The notes under the pieces were generated by a model. That model made no database searches, had not been told where the DNA came from, and saw only the letters and a program-made list of their open reading frames with translations. Made by a program: the position numbers and the translations under genes. 64,000 bases of DNA from JBBRHH01 sp963788015. GTDB taxonomy: Bacteria > Planctomycetota > Phycisphaerae > Tepidisphaerales > Tepidisphaeraceae. Positions 9,899 to 19,450 of the stretch are shown in pieces. The stretch covers positions 248,001-312,000 of the forward strand of contig CAWBEY010000012.1 in NCBI GenBank assembly GCA_963788015.1, in the 5' to 3' direction. Positions within the stretch are counted from its first letter, which is position 1. Each line of letters opens with the position of its first letter.

Positions 9899-10745
9899 GG
9901 GGGGCGGGTTGAGACAGGAGACTGGAAACTGGAGACAAGAGATTCGGGGGAGAGGGGGATTGATTCATTGGTTCATCGGGGCATTGATTTATTGGGGGAG
10001 GGGTGGGGGCGGTGGGTTGGTTTTGTGAGCATTGATTGATTGATTCATCGGGGCATTGATTCATTGGAGGAGAGGCAGGGGTGGGTTCGTTTGGTTGGGA
10101 TTGATTCATCGGTTGATCGGGGCATTGATTCATTGGGGGAAGGGCGGGGTCGGTGGGTTCGTTTTGTTGTTGGAGTTTTTGGAGTTGCTGGTATTCCTTG
10201 AGGGTTTTGAAGAAGGAGCGTTCGGCGGCGCCTTCGTAGCGTTGGAGGCGGGTGAGGGTGTTGTCGGCGGCGGCGAGGGTCTGGTCGAGGAGGATGGCGG
10301 AGGAGTCGAGAGGCGCTGGAGAGGGCTGGGGAGTGGGAGGAGGGCGCTTGATGATCTTGAGGTAGGGGCGGTCGGCAACGTACTGGGCGTATTCCTGCTG
10401 GGCGGCGGCGTTGGCTCGTTCGACTGAGGATTGGCGGCTGGCGTTGGTGCGGGTGGTGAGGGCGGACTCGGCCATGGAGCATTTGAGGAGTTTCCAGGAG
10501 AGGAGGGCGAGGCGCTGGGCGAGGAGGAGTTGGATGGAGTTTGTGGGGCGGAGGGAATCGAGGAGTGATTGCTGGTGGAGTTGGAAGGGTTGCTGATCTT
10601 CGGGGGGGAGGAGGGAGGTGGAGGACAGGCCGTGGGTGAGGGCGTTTTGGGAGGAGCGGGCTTTGCCGTCGGGGGAGCGTGGGCCGGTGGAGTGCTGGGC
10701 GTTGTTGCGGTTGGCGGCGAGTCTGGCGGGTGAGACTGCGGGCAT
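9813..10745 (-). CDS. STGPR/NALTHGL-motif protein with C-terminal peptide repeats
   Basis: The N-terminus carries the recognisable motif NNAQHSTGPRSPDGKA followed by SSQNALTHGL. It occurs in many small families of planctomycetes, acidobacteria and other soil bacteria, with unknown function. A helical middle follows. The last 110 residues are Pro-, Gln- and Asn-rich and hold three copies of a unit containing MNQCPDEPMNQS-like sequence, encoded by a DNA tandem repeat. I start at the ATG at 10745 (MPAVSPARL). The end at 9813 overlaps the coiled-coil gene and could be displaced if there is an indel in the repeat. Confidence 0.55.
   Translation of the reverse strand: MPAVSPARLAANRNNAQHSTGPRSPDGKARSSQNALTHGLSSTSLLPPEDQQPFQLHQQSLLDSLRPTNSIQLLLAQRLALLSWKLLKCSMAESALTTRTNASRQSSVERANAAAQQEYAQYVADRPYLKIIKRPPPTPQPSPAPLDSSAILLDQTLAAADNTLTRLQRYEGAAERSFFKTLKEYQQLQKLQQQNEPTDPALPPMNQCPDQPMNQSQPNEPTPASPPMNQCPDESINQCSQNQPTAPTPPPINQCPDEPMNQSPSPPNLLSPVSSLLSQPAPLNPHSSPPESSANTRFPGESPPDQTPDT
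9955..10170. repeat. Degenerate tandem repeat, three units of about 70 bases
   Basis: The phrase CGGGGCATTGATT recurs at 9977, 10049 and 10118. The spacings are 72 and 69 bases, whole numbers of codons. The repeat lies inside the C-terminal coding region of the minus-strand gene and encodes the MNQCPDE-type peptide repeats. In-frame unit gain or loss is expected. Confidence 0.75.
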
Positions 10746-11069
10746 GGTGGCCTCCTTCTTTTTGTTCAAAGGGGGGAGGCGTGACACATGCACGGCCGGG
10801 TTGATCCCCCCTTTTTGGGACTACTGGAGGATAGGGAGATTGTGGTTCTGTGTCAAGTAACGTGTTTGGGTAATCGTAAAGATTCTACTACGGAGACACG
10901 GAGGCACGGAGAGGAGGAGATGAAGGAAGAATGATGAATGTTTGAGGTGACTACCGGGATGATGTGGGGAGGTTTTGTTTTTGATTGTGTGGGGGTTAAC
11001 GAGGATGCGGGTATGGGGGTATGGGGGTATGGGTTGGTAGTCGTTGGTGGTGCTTGAAATCAGGGAGCT
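10746..11069. other. Divergent intergenic region with hairpin and dispersed repeat
   Basis: This 324-base gap separates two divergent genes. It holds an inverted repeat (AAAGGGGGGA at 10768-10777 and TCCCCCCTTT at 10805-10814) in the 5' leader of the minus-strand gene, and a copy of a dispersed CACGGAG-type repeat at about 10889-10920. The stretch at 10970-11045 is rich in GT and GGGGT. No coding region seen. Confidence 0.45.
10889..10920 (+). repeat. Dispersed CACGGAG-type repeat, copy 1 (short)
   Basis: Contains ACGGAGACACGGAGGCACGG followed by AGAGGAGGAG. Longer related copies are at 49873-49940 (reverse orientation) and 56526-56597. All three are intergenic. Confidence 0.55.
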
Positions 11070-12666
11070 TTGGTGTTGAAGCACTGGTACTTGTCGGTTG
11101 TGGTTTGGGTGGGGCTTTGGGGTGGGTCGTGTTTTGGGGCGGGGTGGCAGTATTATGTGCCTTTTGAGACGGGGAAGGTGGGGAAAGGTGGGGCGGGGGT
11201 GGAGGGGAAGGTGTTCTTGTGGATGCCGGCGGAGGCGAAAACGTTGCGGGGGGTTTTGGTTGGGGGGCAGTTGGGCATCGAACTGGAGATTGCGCTGGAC
11301 CCGGAGGTGCGGCGGGTTTGCATGGAGAATGAGCTGGGGATCGTCTATTTTTCGCCGCACGTCGCAGCGGTTTTTCATTATTGGGAGGAGGGGAATACGG
11401 ATGGGCGGCGGTGGTTGAAGGCGTTTGATGATCTGGCGGACCGGAGCGGGCATGGTGAGTTGAAGCGCGTGCCGTGGATTACGATGGGGCATTCGACGGC
11501 GGGGATTTTCTGCAGGAACGTGGCATATTGGAGGCCGGAGCGGGTGGCCGGGGTGCTGCAGATCAAGAGCGGGAATTTTCATCAGAAGGCGCATCTGCCG
11601 CCGGAGGGATCGCTGGCGGGGGTGCCGCTGCTGGCGGTCAACGGGCAGTTCGAGACGTTTGGGCCGGAGGCGGGGATACAAGCGGCGCTGGGGCGGCAGA
11701 CGCAATGGGTGTATGTGAGGAAGGACATTGAGGAATTTCGGTCGGGGGATTCAAATTATCTGATGTCTACATGGGTGGATCTGGGCGGGGACCATTTTCA
11801 TGGTTCGCCCGAACTGTCGGCGTATGCAGCTCTGTTTATTGCCAAGACGGCGAAGTACCGGATCCCGGCTCAATTGCCGGCGGGGGAAGAGGCGGTGAAG
11901 TGTGTTGCGCTGAAGGCGGAGGAGGGGTGGTTGACGGATGATGATCTGGAGGGGCCAAAGCACCGGCCGGCAAAGTATGGGGAGTATGACGGGGACAAGA
12001 GCAAGGCGATGTGGCATTACGATCAGGAGATGGCGGAGGCGAACAGAGCGCGATCATGCGCGGATGGGAAAGCACCAGGCGCTGGCGAAGCCGGAATTGA
12101 CGTGGCTGGACGAGGGGGATGGGTGGACGTTTTCGGCGGCGTCGGATTTTCTGGACGCGATGCCCAAGGAGTATGGCGGGAGCGTGGGGGAGATGAAGGT
12201 GGGGCATGCTTCCACTGCGATTGAGTATCGCTGCAAGATCAATGAGCCGGTGGAGAAGTTGGGGCCGGGGAAGTTTCGGGTGATGCGGCCTGTGAAGGCG
12301 GTGAATGTGTCGGCCGTGAATGCGGGGGATGAGACGTATCGGGCAACCAACCGATGGGGGAGCCTGGCGCTGCCGACGGTGAAGGGTCAGGGGCAGACGA
12401 TAGAGTTTCCGGAGGTGGGGGAACTGAAGGGCGGGGAGGTGAAGGAATTGGGGGCGAAGGCGAGCTCGGGGCTGGGAGTTTATTATGAGGTGGAGTATGG
12501 GCCGGTGGTGGTGAAGGAGGGGAAGGTGATGGTGTCGGAGCTGCCGGCGGGGGCGAAGTTGCCGATTGCGTGCAGCGTGACGGCGTACCAGATGGGGAGG
12601 CGGGTGGGGCCGGCGGTGATGCCGGCGGCGGGGGTGTCGCGGGATTTTATGGTGGTTGGAAAGTGA
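11070..12666 (+). CDS. Secreted alpha/beta-hydrolase-fold protein (one frameshift)
   Basis: An N-terminal signal peptide (hydrophobic VVVWVGLWGGSCFGA) is followed by a domain with a nucleophile-elbow-like motif (WITMGHSTAGIFCRNVA) at about residues 135-150. A His in DLGGDHFHGSPE at about 240 would suit the catalytic base. The C-terminal third is beta-rich and not recognised. The frame shifts once near 12040-12060, where the sequence continues with DHARMGKHQALAKPELTW. The gene overlaps the next one in a GTGA stop/start arrangement, indicating translational coupling. Likely an esterase or peptidase-like hydrolase acting on a polymer; the substrate is unknown. Confidence 0.6.
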
Positions 12667-14402
12667 GATTTTTTATGGTGCGGTGGATGCTCATTGGCGT
12701 TGCGGTGCTGGGATGGATGGATGTGGCCTGGGGTGCGCCGCCGCTGAAGGTGGTGACGGCGACGTATTTTGGGACGGAAGGGGAGAACGATTTGGAAGGG
12801 GCGGCGGCGGGGGCGGATGGGACGATTTACGTGGTAGGCAATACTGGCGCGCTTGCGAAGGAGTTGCCGGGCGGGGTGGGGGCTGCGACGTTTGGCGAGG
12901 GAATGAAGGAGGCGAAGTGCGGGTGCGGGTTTGTGGCGCACTTGTCGGGGGATGGGAAGAAGATATTGGGCTATGCGCAGTTTGGGCCGGGGGTGACGCT
13001 GCTGACGACGGTGGTGCTGAGCGGGAATGGGGTGTATGTGAGCGGGTATGGCTCGGAGGGTCTGGAGGGGGTGTTGAAAGAGAAGGCGGGGATGATGCGG
13101 GAGTTTCCGCTGCGCGAGGAGATCAAGGCGTATGAAACGGAGAAGGCGGCGGGGAAGGAAGACAAGATTGGCGGCCGGCCGGGGCTTGCGCGGTATGGCG
13201 CGCCTTGCGTGATGAAGTTGTCGGCGGATTTGAAGAAGCTGGAGAGCGGGACGTATCTGGAGGGGTGGCAGCAGGTGTGGGACAAGAAGCGTGTGGCGAA
13301 GCCAGCCAGGCAGATGCTGGGAGGTTACCAGGAGTATTACTGGCAGCCGACGGCGACGGTGGTTTTGAAGAGTGGAGAACTGCTGGTGTGCCACGATGGG
13401 GGATACTTGCGAATGTTGACGGACAAGGACAGGGAGGCGGCGAAGGAGAATCCAAAGCTGCTGGATAAGCTGGCGTTTTATGACATGTGCGATTACGTGA
13501 GCAAGCTGTCGGCCGATTTGGGCAAGCGCGATTGGAAGAAGCCCATTTATACGCCGATGGTGAACGCGGAGGTGGCGGGGAAGGTGCAGGAGGGTTGGAA
13601 GCTGGATCATTACGGAAGCCCGCGCACGCACCGGATGCGTGTGGACAAGGATGAGAATGTGTATTTGTGCGGGTGGTCTGCGTCGTACACGAGCAAGGAG
13701 CCGTGGTGGGTGCCGTATTTGTTCAAGATGGATCCTAAGAGCGGGGATGTGGTTTGGAAGGCGTATGAATACGACCCAATGTCCGGCGGCGAGAATCGGA
13801 TTGGGGGGCAGATCGCCGACACGGCCTGCGTGTCCCTGGCGATTGATGAGGATGGAAATGTGCTGAGCAGTCTGCTGGCCGATGGGGGCAACTCGGTGAT
13901 GGAATGGAGCCCGAAGGCTGAAAAATTGGGAGCGCCGTTTGAGGCCAAAACCAAAGGAGGCGGGTTCCCGGTTCATCTGGTTCACTGGTGGGGGCAGATT
14001 CATCGCGTGGACGCCAAGACGCGCTCCGGGCTGGGCGGGGCGCGGATCGGGGCGTGGGGGTGGGCGAGCGACGTGGCGAGTTTGCCGGGCAATTCGGTGC
14101 TGGCCTTTGGGCGGTATAACTGGAAGTTTGATTTCACGGCCGACGCGTGGTGGAAAGAGACGGCGGTCGAGAATCCCAACGCGTTCATCCGCGTCTATTC
14201 GCCGGAGTTTGACATGACGTTCAGCACGCCGGTGCCGGGGGTGGTGCCGTTTGAGATTGCGCGGGTGGGGGCGGGGCGGTACGCGCTGGTGGGCCGGGCG
14301 GAGCAGGGCGTGTCGCCGGTGCAGGATGCGCTGTTTGCCAAGCCGGTGGGGAAGACGGATGGGTATCTGATGATTCTGGATTGGGCGGGGGAGACGAAGT
14401 AA
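12663..14402 (+). CDS. Secreted beta-propeller-like protein
   Basis: About 580 residues. I chose the GTG at 12663, which overlaps the previous stop as GTGA; an ATG at 12675 is also possible. A signal peptide (MLIGVAVLGWMDVAWGA) is followed by repeated strands of the form GADGTIYVVGNT, VLSGNGVYVSGYGSE, DKDENVYLCGWSAS and DEDGNVLSSLLADGG. These resemble blades of SBBP or NHL-type propellers. It is expected to be periplasmic or extracellular. Between a hydrolase and a heparinase-like lyase, it may bind the same substrate; that is inference. No catalytic motif was recognised. Confidence 0.6.
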   Translation: MRFFMVRWMLIGVAVLGWMDVAWGAPPLKVVTATYFGTEGENDLEGAAAGADGTIYVVGNTGALAKELPGGVGAATFGEGMKEAKCGCGFVAHLSGDGKKILGYAQFGPGVTLLTTVVLSGNGVYVSGYGSEGLEGVLKEKAGMMREFPLREEIKAYETEKAAGKEDKIGGRPGLARYGAPCVMKLSADLKKLESGTYLEGWQQVWDKKRVAKPARQMLGGYQEYYWQPTATVVLKSGELLVCHDGGYLRMLTDKDREAAKENPKLLDKLAFYDMCDYVSKLSADLGKRDWKKPIYTPMVNAEVAGKVQEGWKLDHYGSPRTHRMRVDKDENVYLCGWSASYTSKEPWWVPYLFKMDPKSGDVVWKAYEYDPMSGGENRIGGQIADTACVSLAIDEDGNVLSSLLADGGNSVMEWSPKAEKLGAPFEAKTKGGGFPVHLVHWWGQIHRVDAKTRSGLGGARIGAWGWASDVASLPGNSVLAFGRYNWKFDFTADAWWKETAVENPNAFIRVYSPEFDMTFSTPVPGVVPFEIARVGAGRYALVGRAEQGVSPVQDALFAKPVGKTDGYLMILDWAGETK

Positions 14403-14425
14403 CGCGGTTTGCAACGGAGATTTTG

Positions 14426-17096
14426 ATGCGTTTTGGACTGGCGATTGTCATTGCGGCGGTGGTGGTGTCGGCGCGCGTGGAGGCCGAGGAGTCGGCGCTG
14501 GTGAATCCGACCAAGCGGGTTTACAAGGATGAATTGGTGCGACTGATGACGCCGGTGGAGGCCGAGGCGGGTTCGATGGTGGTGAAAGAGGATGGCGTCG
14601 AGGTGGCGTATCAGGTGGAGACGATTGGGGGGAAGAAGTGGGTTTGGGTTTGCTCGAATTTTGAGGCGGGGGCGGCGCACAAGTATCAGGTGGAGAATGG
14701 GAAGCCCAAGGCGTGGCCGGCGCGGGTGGTCGTGAAGAAGGAGGGGGAGGGGTATGTGCTGGACAACGGGGTGATGGCCGTGAAGGTGGCGGCCGACGGA
14801 AAGGCGGGGCCGGTGGCGGGGATTAAGATGGGAGACAAGTGGGTGGGAGCAAGTGCGTGGCATACGGAGCGGGCGCTGAAGAATTTTGTGGCGACGGTTG
14901 TGGGGGACGGGACGCTGCTGGGGAAGGTTCGGCTGCGGTATGAATTTGAGGGGATGGCGGGGACGGAGGGGGATGTGCCGGCGTTTGCGGAGGTGGAGGT
15001 GGCGCTGGGGCCGGGATGGAACCATGCTGAGATCTTTGAGAAGCATGAGATGGGGCGGGGGGATGGGTGGGAATTTGAGGCGTCGAAGGGATGGGGACCG
15101 ACGCGGGGCATTTCAAAGCCGTTTAGCGGCGGGGCGGGATCGGGGGAGGTGATCGGGAAGGTCGAGCCGGATCGGGCATTGAAGCCGGGAGGGTTGCCGC
15201 TGCAGCGGCCGGACTTGTTTATCAATCTTTTTCCGCGGTGGAACCAGCATTACAAGGACGGCTGGTATTTCGCGGCCACGGACGGAACGGGATATGTGGG
15301 GGCGGTGGTGGTGCGGGCGGGGCAGTGGGTTTGGCCGCACGATAACAGCGTGCAGTGCGTTGTGAGAGAAAGCGGTGAATATGCGGGGCTGCGGGTTTCG
15401 ACGTGGCACGGTCAGCGATTGTGGTGGCTGATTGGGCCGGGGCGGGCGGCGGCGGATGTGGAATATGTGGCGCGGTATGCGTGGGAGGGGCTGGATAAGT
15501 TGAACCATGAGTTTGTGCTGGATTGGGCGGGGAAGAAGGGGGGATTTAGCGGGATGAACTTTTATGATGGGGGGCAGATGAACCCCACGGGCGGCCTGCG
15601 CGGAGCGGGGCGGGCGGCCGTCGCGGGGGCGGCGAAGCTGGGGGACATTTCAACGCTGACTCGCATGCAGGTGATGATGAATCCCGATGCATATGGGACG
15701 TACTGGAACCACTGGAGCCCGGAGAACCCGAACTTTTTCACGGATTTTAATAAGGTGCCCATCGCGCTGACGGCCGGGCTGCGCGAGCATCCGCGCTTTG
15801 AGGAATTTCGCAAGGCGGCCGAGGCGAAGTTCCGGGAGGATATGGACCACTCCATCACGCTGCCGGGCGGGGCGGGGCAGGAGTGTCCCGGATATGGGGC
15901 GTATGCGCTGAAGAACTGGGGGGAGGTTGCGCCGGTGTGCAAACAGTATCTGGGGTTTGATCCGACGACGTGGGAGCGATACAAGGCGGCCGAGTATTTT
16001 CAAAAGCGGATCACGCAGCCGGATGGGGATGTTCGGCGGATGTTGCCGATGGGAGATACGCATCCGAGCAAGGATGATGGGCCGACGAAGGTGGAGGTGG
16101 GGGCGGAGGATGTGAAGAAGTTTGCGACGGAGGAGTTGCCGGGATTTGGGGTGGTTTTTAATAACAACGCCGGGAGCGCGAAGGAGACGTACGTTGCGTT
16201 CAAGGCGGGGCCGAATCGGGGGCATTATCACGGAGACCAGTTGTCGTTTCACCTGTGCTTTGATGCCCATCCGATCGCGGTCGATCATCACTGCTCGTAC
16301 CATCCGCGCGCCGGGCAGGAGCACATGCACAACCGGGTGGTGTTTCACGTGGAGGGGATGCCGTATGCGAACATGGATGGGTATGAGCGGCTGATTGGGT
16401 TTAAGACGTCGGCCGAGGCGGATGTGGCCGTGGGGCAGGTGGAGTCGGACCGGCTGCGGGAGGTGGTGAAATTGCCGCCGGAGCTTTGGGACCAGCGTTA
16501 TCCGCAGCACGCGTTCAAAACTCCGCTGGTTTATCGAAGGACGATGGTGCTGATGAAGGGGGGCGTGAAGGATTATCTGGTGATTCGGGATCAATACTGG
16601 GCGCCAGAGAAAATAGGTGCCACGTTCTGCATGCACGTGCTGAGCGAGAAGATGGAGCAGAAGGGGGAGGTGGTGGATTTTGGGGGGAAGCTGACGTTGT
16701 ACTGCGCGGCCGGCGAAGTTTGGGTTTGAGGCGCTGCCGTGGTCGCATGAGAATGGGGGGCTGGAATCGACGCAGGGGGCGCGGCTGAGCGTGGAGGGGG
16801 AGCGTGGAGAGTTTGTGACGGTGGTATATCCGGGGGCCGCGCCGGGCATTGTGTCGAGCGAGCATGGGGTGAAGGTTGGGGAGGATGAGGTGACGTTATA
16901 TGGGGAGGGGCAGGAGGTCGGCGAGAACGTCGTGACGGTGAAGCGCGGGGGGAAGGATGTGATGGCGCTATCGGGCAAGGAGATCGATCTGAATCGGTCG
17001 CAGGGAGATATCGGGTTGTTTGTGCCGGATGCGGGGTATCCGTTTGGGGAGATCCCGGATTGGCTGATTCGCCAGCGGGGGAAGAGGGCTCATTAA
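14426..17096 (+). CDS. Heparinase II/III-like secreted polysaccharide lyase (one frameshift)
   Basis: A signal peptide (LAIVIAAVVVSARVEAEE) leads into an N-terminal beta domain. Next comes an alpha-toroid-like region, then a C-terminal domain with the segment RGHYHGDQLSFHLCFDAHPI and AVDHHCSYHPR. This is the recognisable heparinase II/III signature, where conserved His residues act in beta-elimination at uronic-acid-containing polysaccharides. The frame shifts at about 16700-16720, and the last 120 residues continue in another frame up to 17096 (for example VMALSGKEIDLNRSQGDIG). The total of about 890 residues is large for the family. It starts 24 bases after the propeller gene and ends four bases into the convergent DoxX gene. 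Confidence 0.75.
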
Positions 17097-17503
17097 CTTC
17101 GCAGGGGGACCAGGGCGCGGAGGCGCGGGTCGCGGAGGTAGAGGCCGATCCAGGCCAGGACGCCCAGCAGCACCGGCATGAAGAAGACGGCCTCGCCGAT
17201 GCGCACGTGGGAAGCGGTTGCGCCGCCCAGATAGCCGGTCATGAGAATGGCGCCAAGGAAGGCGGTGCGGGGGAAGAGGTAGATGAGGGCGACGGCGGTT
17301 TCAAGGATGCCCAGCGGCAGGGCTAGATGCCGGCCGTAGCCAAGGTGATCGAAACCTTCAAGAGCGGACGGCGGCTTCATAAACTTCATGGAGGCGCTGA
17401 ACAGGAGCATGAGGACGGGGAGGGCGCTGATGATCCAGCCGGCCAACAGATACTTTTTGGAGATGGGCGGAGATTGGGTGAGGGTTTGCACGGGTTGCTC
17501 CAT
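17093..17503 (-). CDS. DoxX-family membrane protein
   Basis: A 136-residue protein with four hydrophobic segments (WIISALPVLMLLFSASMKFM; LALPLGILETAVALIYLF; AFLGAILMTGYLGGATASHV; FFMPVLLGVLAWIGLYL). This matches DoxX/DoxD-like proteins, including the GYLGGATASHVR element. These are inner-membrane proteins loosely tied to redox or stress functions. The start overlaps the stop of the SRPBCC gene by one base (TAATG), so the two are translationally coupled. Confidence 0.8.
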   Translation of the reverse strand: MEQPVQTLTQSPPISKKYLLAGWIISALPVLMLLFSASMKFMKPPSALEGFDHLGYGRHLALPLGILETAVALIYLFPRTAFLGAILMTGYLGGATASHVRIGEAVFFMPVLLGVLAWIGLYLRDPRLRALVPLRS

Positions 17504-18057
17504 TATTGCCCAAGGGCGACTGATCTGGGCACATTTTCGCAGACGGTTTTCAACTGGGCCAGACCTTTTTCGAAATCAGGGCCGACCATTTTTTCCATGT
17601 TCATGAACAGGCAAAAGCCTTTTTGAATAAAACCTTTTTTGCCTGACATGGTCCAGGTGACGGTGGTTTGATCCGACTCGGGCTTGAAGGTGAAGTCGGT
17701 GATATTGCTGCCCTTAAAGGGCTTGAGGAATTCGAGATTGATTCGCAGGGAATCGCTGGGGTGGCTGTCGGTGATGGTCATGCTGCCTTCGCCGACCTTG
17801 CTATTGCCGGCCCAGGAATATTTTGAGCCGGCGCCGGAGGAGGGGCCGTCGATGGAAGATTTCATGTCGGGATCAAGCTTGGCCCAGGGGGACCAGGCCG
17901 GCCAGTTGTGAAAGTCGTTGACCTGCGCGAAGACAACCTGGGGTGGGGCGGCGATTTTGATGGAGCGGGTGATGCTGAAATCCGCCGGCTGCATCGCGAT
18001 GACGATGCACAAGATCAGGATGAGCACGATCAGGACGAGCACGGTTTTCTTAAACAT
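17503..18057 (-). CDS. Membrane-anchored SRPBCC (polyketide-cyclase-like) protein
   Basis: One N-terminal membrane helix (VLVLIVLILILCIVIAM) is followed by a START/Bet v1-like domain: SITRSIKIAAPPQVVFAQV, then NWPAWSPWAKLDPDM, ending with a helix (MVGPDFEKGLAQLKTVCE). Proteins of this type bind hydrophobic ligands; specificity is unknown. It forms a tight pair with the DoxX gene and sits in a group of DoxX, SRPBCC, VOC and ArsR-SRPBCC genes often found together in soil bacteria. Confidence 0.8.
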   Translation of the reverse strand: MFKKTVLVLIVLILILCIVIAMQPADFSITRSIKIAAPPQVVFAQVNDFHNWPAWSPWAKLDPDMKSSIDGPSSGAGSKYSWAGNSKVGEGSMTITDSHPSDSLRINLEFLKPFKGSNITDFTFKPESDQTTVTWTMSGKKGFIQKGFCLFMNMEKMVGPDFEKGLAQLKTVCENVPRSVALGQ

Positions 18058-18118
18058 GGTTCTCCTTGGAGCTGAACATCATAGCGGAGGCGATCAGTGG
18101 TTGGCGAGAATGCGAGTT

Positions 18119-18529
18119 TCAGGCCTGGACGAGGATCATCCAGGAGACGCCGAAGCGGTCGGCCACCATGCCGAAGCGTTTCGAAAAGAAAGTCTGGGTG
18201 AGGGGCATCTGCACCTGGCCGCCTTCGCCGAGGGCAGCGAATACGCTATCGGCCTTGGCTTCGTCGGGGACGGTGTAGGAGAGGGAAAACCCTTGAAAGG
18301 CGGGCTTGCCGGTGCATCGGCCGTCGGAGGCCATGAGGGTGGTGTCGCCGATGCGGAAGCTGGAGTGCATAATCTTTTCGCCGTCAGCAGTGGCGCACCC
18401 TTCGTTGGCGGGCATCGGGCTTTCCTTGAAGCGCATGAGCATGAGGACTTCGGCGCCCAGTGTTTTGCGATAAAAGTCCAGCGCCTCTTCGCAGCGGCCG
18501 TCGAAGAACAGGTAAGGTTGGATGGGCAT
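18119..18529 (-). CDS. VOC-family protein, PhnB-like
   Basis: About 136 residues from the ATG at 18529 (MPIQPYLFFDGRCEEALDFY); an upstream ATG at 18544 would add five residues. It has the paired beta-alpha-beta-beta-beta modules of the glyoxalase/bleomycin-resistance superfamily and the PhnB-like ending FGMVADRFGVSWMI. Catalytic function is unknown; many of these are annotated as PhnB or 3-demethylubiquinone methyltransferase-like without evidence. It is co-directional with its neighbours. Confidence 0.8.
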   Translation of the reverse strand: MPIQPYLFFDGRCEEALDFYRKTLGAEVLMLMRFKESPMPANEGCATADGEKIMHSSFRIGDTTLMASDGRCTGKPAFQGFSLSYTVPDEAKADSVFAALGEGGQVQMPLTQTFFSKRFGMVADRFGVSWMILVQA

Positions 18530-18571
18530 GATGTTTCCTTTCAAAAAGTGAATCCGATTGAACAGTTTATT

Positions 18572-19377
18572 TTAGAGAATGGCGAGCAACTCCGCGAGAC
18601 GCTCGAAGCTTTGCGACCAGCCGCCTTCGTGGCCGTCGCGGGTGCCGGTCGATTTGAAAAGCGCCTGGTGGAGCGTCATTTCGGTTTTGCCCTGGCGATC
18701 GGCGAAGGTGACCGTAACGAGGGTTTCGTGGCCGGCCTTTTCGTCGTTGCCTTCCCAGGTGTGGGTGAAGACCAGGCGCTGGTTGGGGATGATCTCGCGG
18801 TAGACGCCGCCGACGCGATGATCGACGCCGTCGGGGCGCGCATGGAGCTTCGCCAACGGCCGCCGGGGCGGACGTCGCCTTCGGAATAGGTGATGGTAAA
18901 GCCGTGGGGGGCGCACCAGCGGACCAGGTGCTCGTGCTGGGTCCAGGCCTGGAAGACGAGGCTGGGCGGGGCGTCGAAGATGCGGGTGATGACCAGAACG
19001 CGGTCGGCCGGCTCGGTGATCGAGATCAGTGTTTGCGGGCATTTTTCTTCTTCCTGTTTCTGGAGTTGCTGAAGGTACTCATCCAGGCGGTCAAAGCTTT
19101 CTTCCCAGAAGCGGCGGTAATGATCGACCCAGGTGGCGACTTCCTTCAGCGGCCGCGCCTCCAGGCGGCACGGACGCCACTGGGCGTTCCGGCTGCGCGT
19201 GATCAAGCCGGCGCGTTCGAGCACCTTAAGATGTTTTGAGATGCCGGGGAGGGTGATCTTGAAAGGCTTGGCCAGCTCATTGACGGATCGTTCGCCGGAG
19301 GCAAGCCGGCCAAGAATGGCGCGGCGGGTGGGGTCGGCAAGGGCGGCGAAGGTGGTGCTGAGGTGATCGGCGGTCAT
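18572..19377 (-). CDS. ArsR-type HTH regulator fused to an SRPBCC (AHSA1) domain (one frameshift)
   Basis: Residues 1-95 or so form a winged helix of the ArsR family (FAALADPTRRAILGRLASGE, then VNELAKPFKITLPGISKHLKV) without obvious metal-binding cysteines. After a charged linker (QQLQKQEEEK) the same frame continues directly into an AHSA1-type domain (VLVITRIFDAPPSLVFQAW). The frame then slips at a run of four G (18833-18836) and goes on as RPDGVDHRVGGVYREIIP and WSQSFERLAELLAIL. The two halves are usually adjacent genes, so this may be a true fusion or an artefact at the AAAAA run between them, where a second start (MPANTD) exists. It probably represses its own promoter. Confidence 0.7.
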
Positions 19378-19384
19378 GAGGTAT

Positions 19385-19402
19385 GCTAACTGGTTAATTA
19401 GC
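19385..19402. promoter_or_regulatory. Candidate operator for the ArsR-type regulator
   Basis: Inverted repeat GCTAA-8-TTAGC starting seven bases upstream of the ATG at 19377, in an AT-rich stretch that also repeats ACTGGT. The location fits autoregulation. Inference only. Confidence 0.35.
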
Positions 19403-19450
19403 TGACTGGTAAAATAGGCCATGGAAGCGCGGTTGTCAAGCGACTTTTTT

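Noticed and set aside
9955..10170. Regularly spaced repeats considered as a CRISPR array
   Set aside because: Only three diverged units, spacers are not unique, spacing is codon-multiple inside a coding region, and no cas genes are nearby.
12483..14414. Long open frame on the minus strand (about 640 codons)
   Set aside because: It lies opposite the propeller gene, and its translation is Arg/Pro/His-rich with no signal peptide or motif. High-GC, G-rich genes create such antisense frames.
15650..16978. Long minus-strand open frame opposite the heparinase-like gene
   Set aside because: Composition is Arg/Pro/His biased and no family resemblance is seen; the plus strand has clear lyase motifs.
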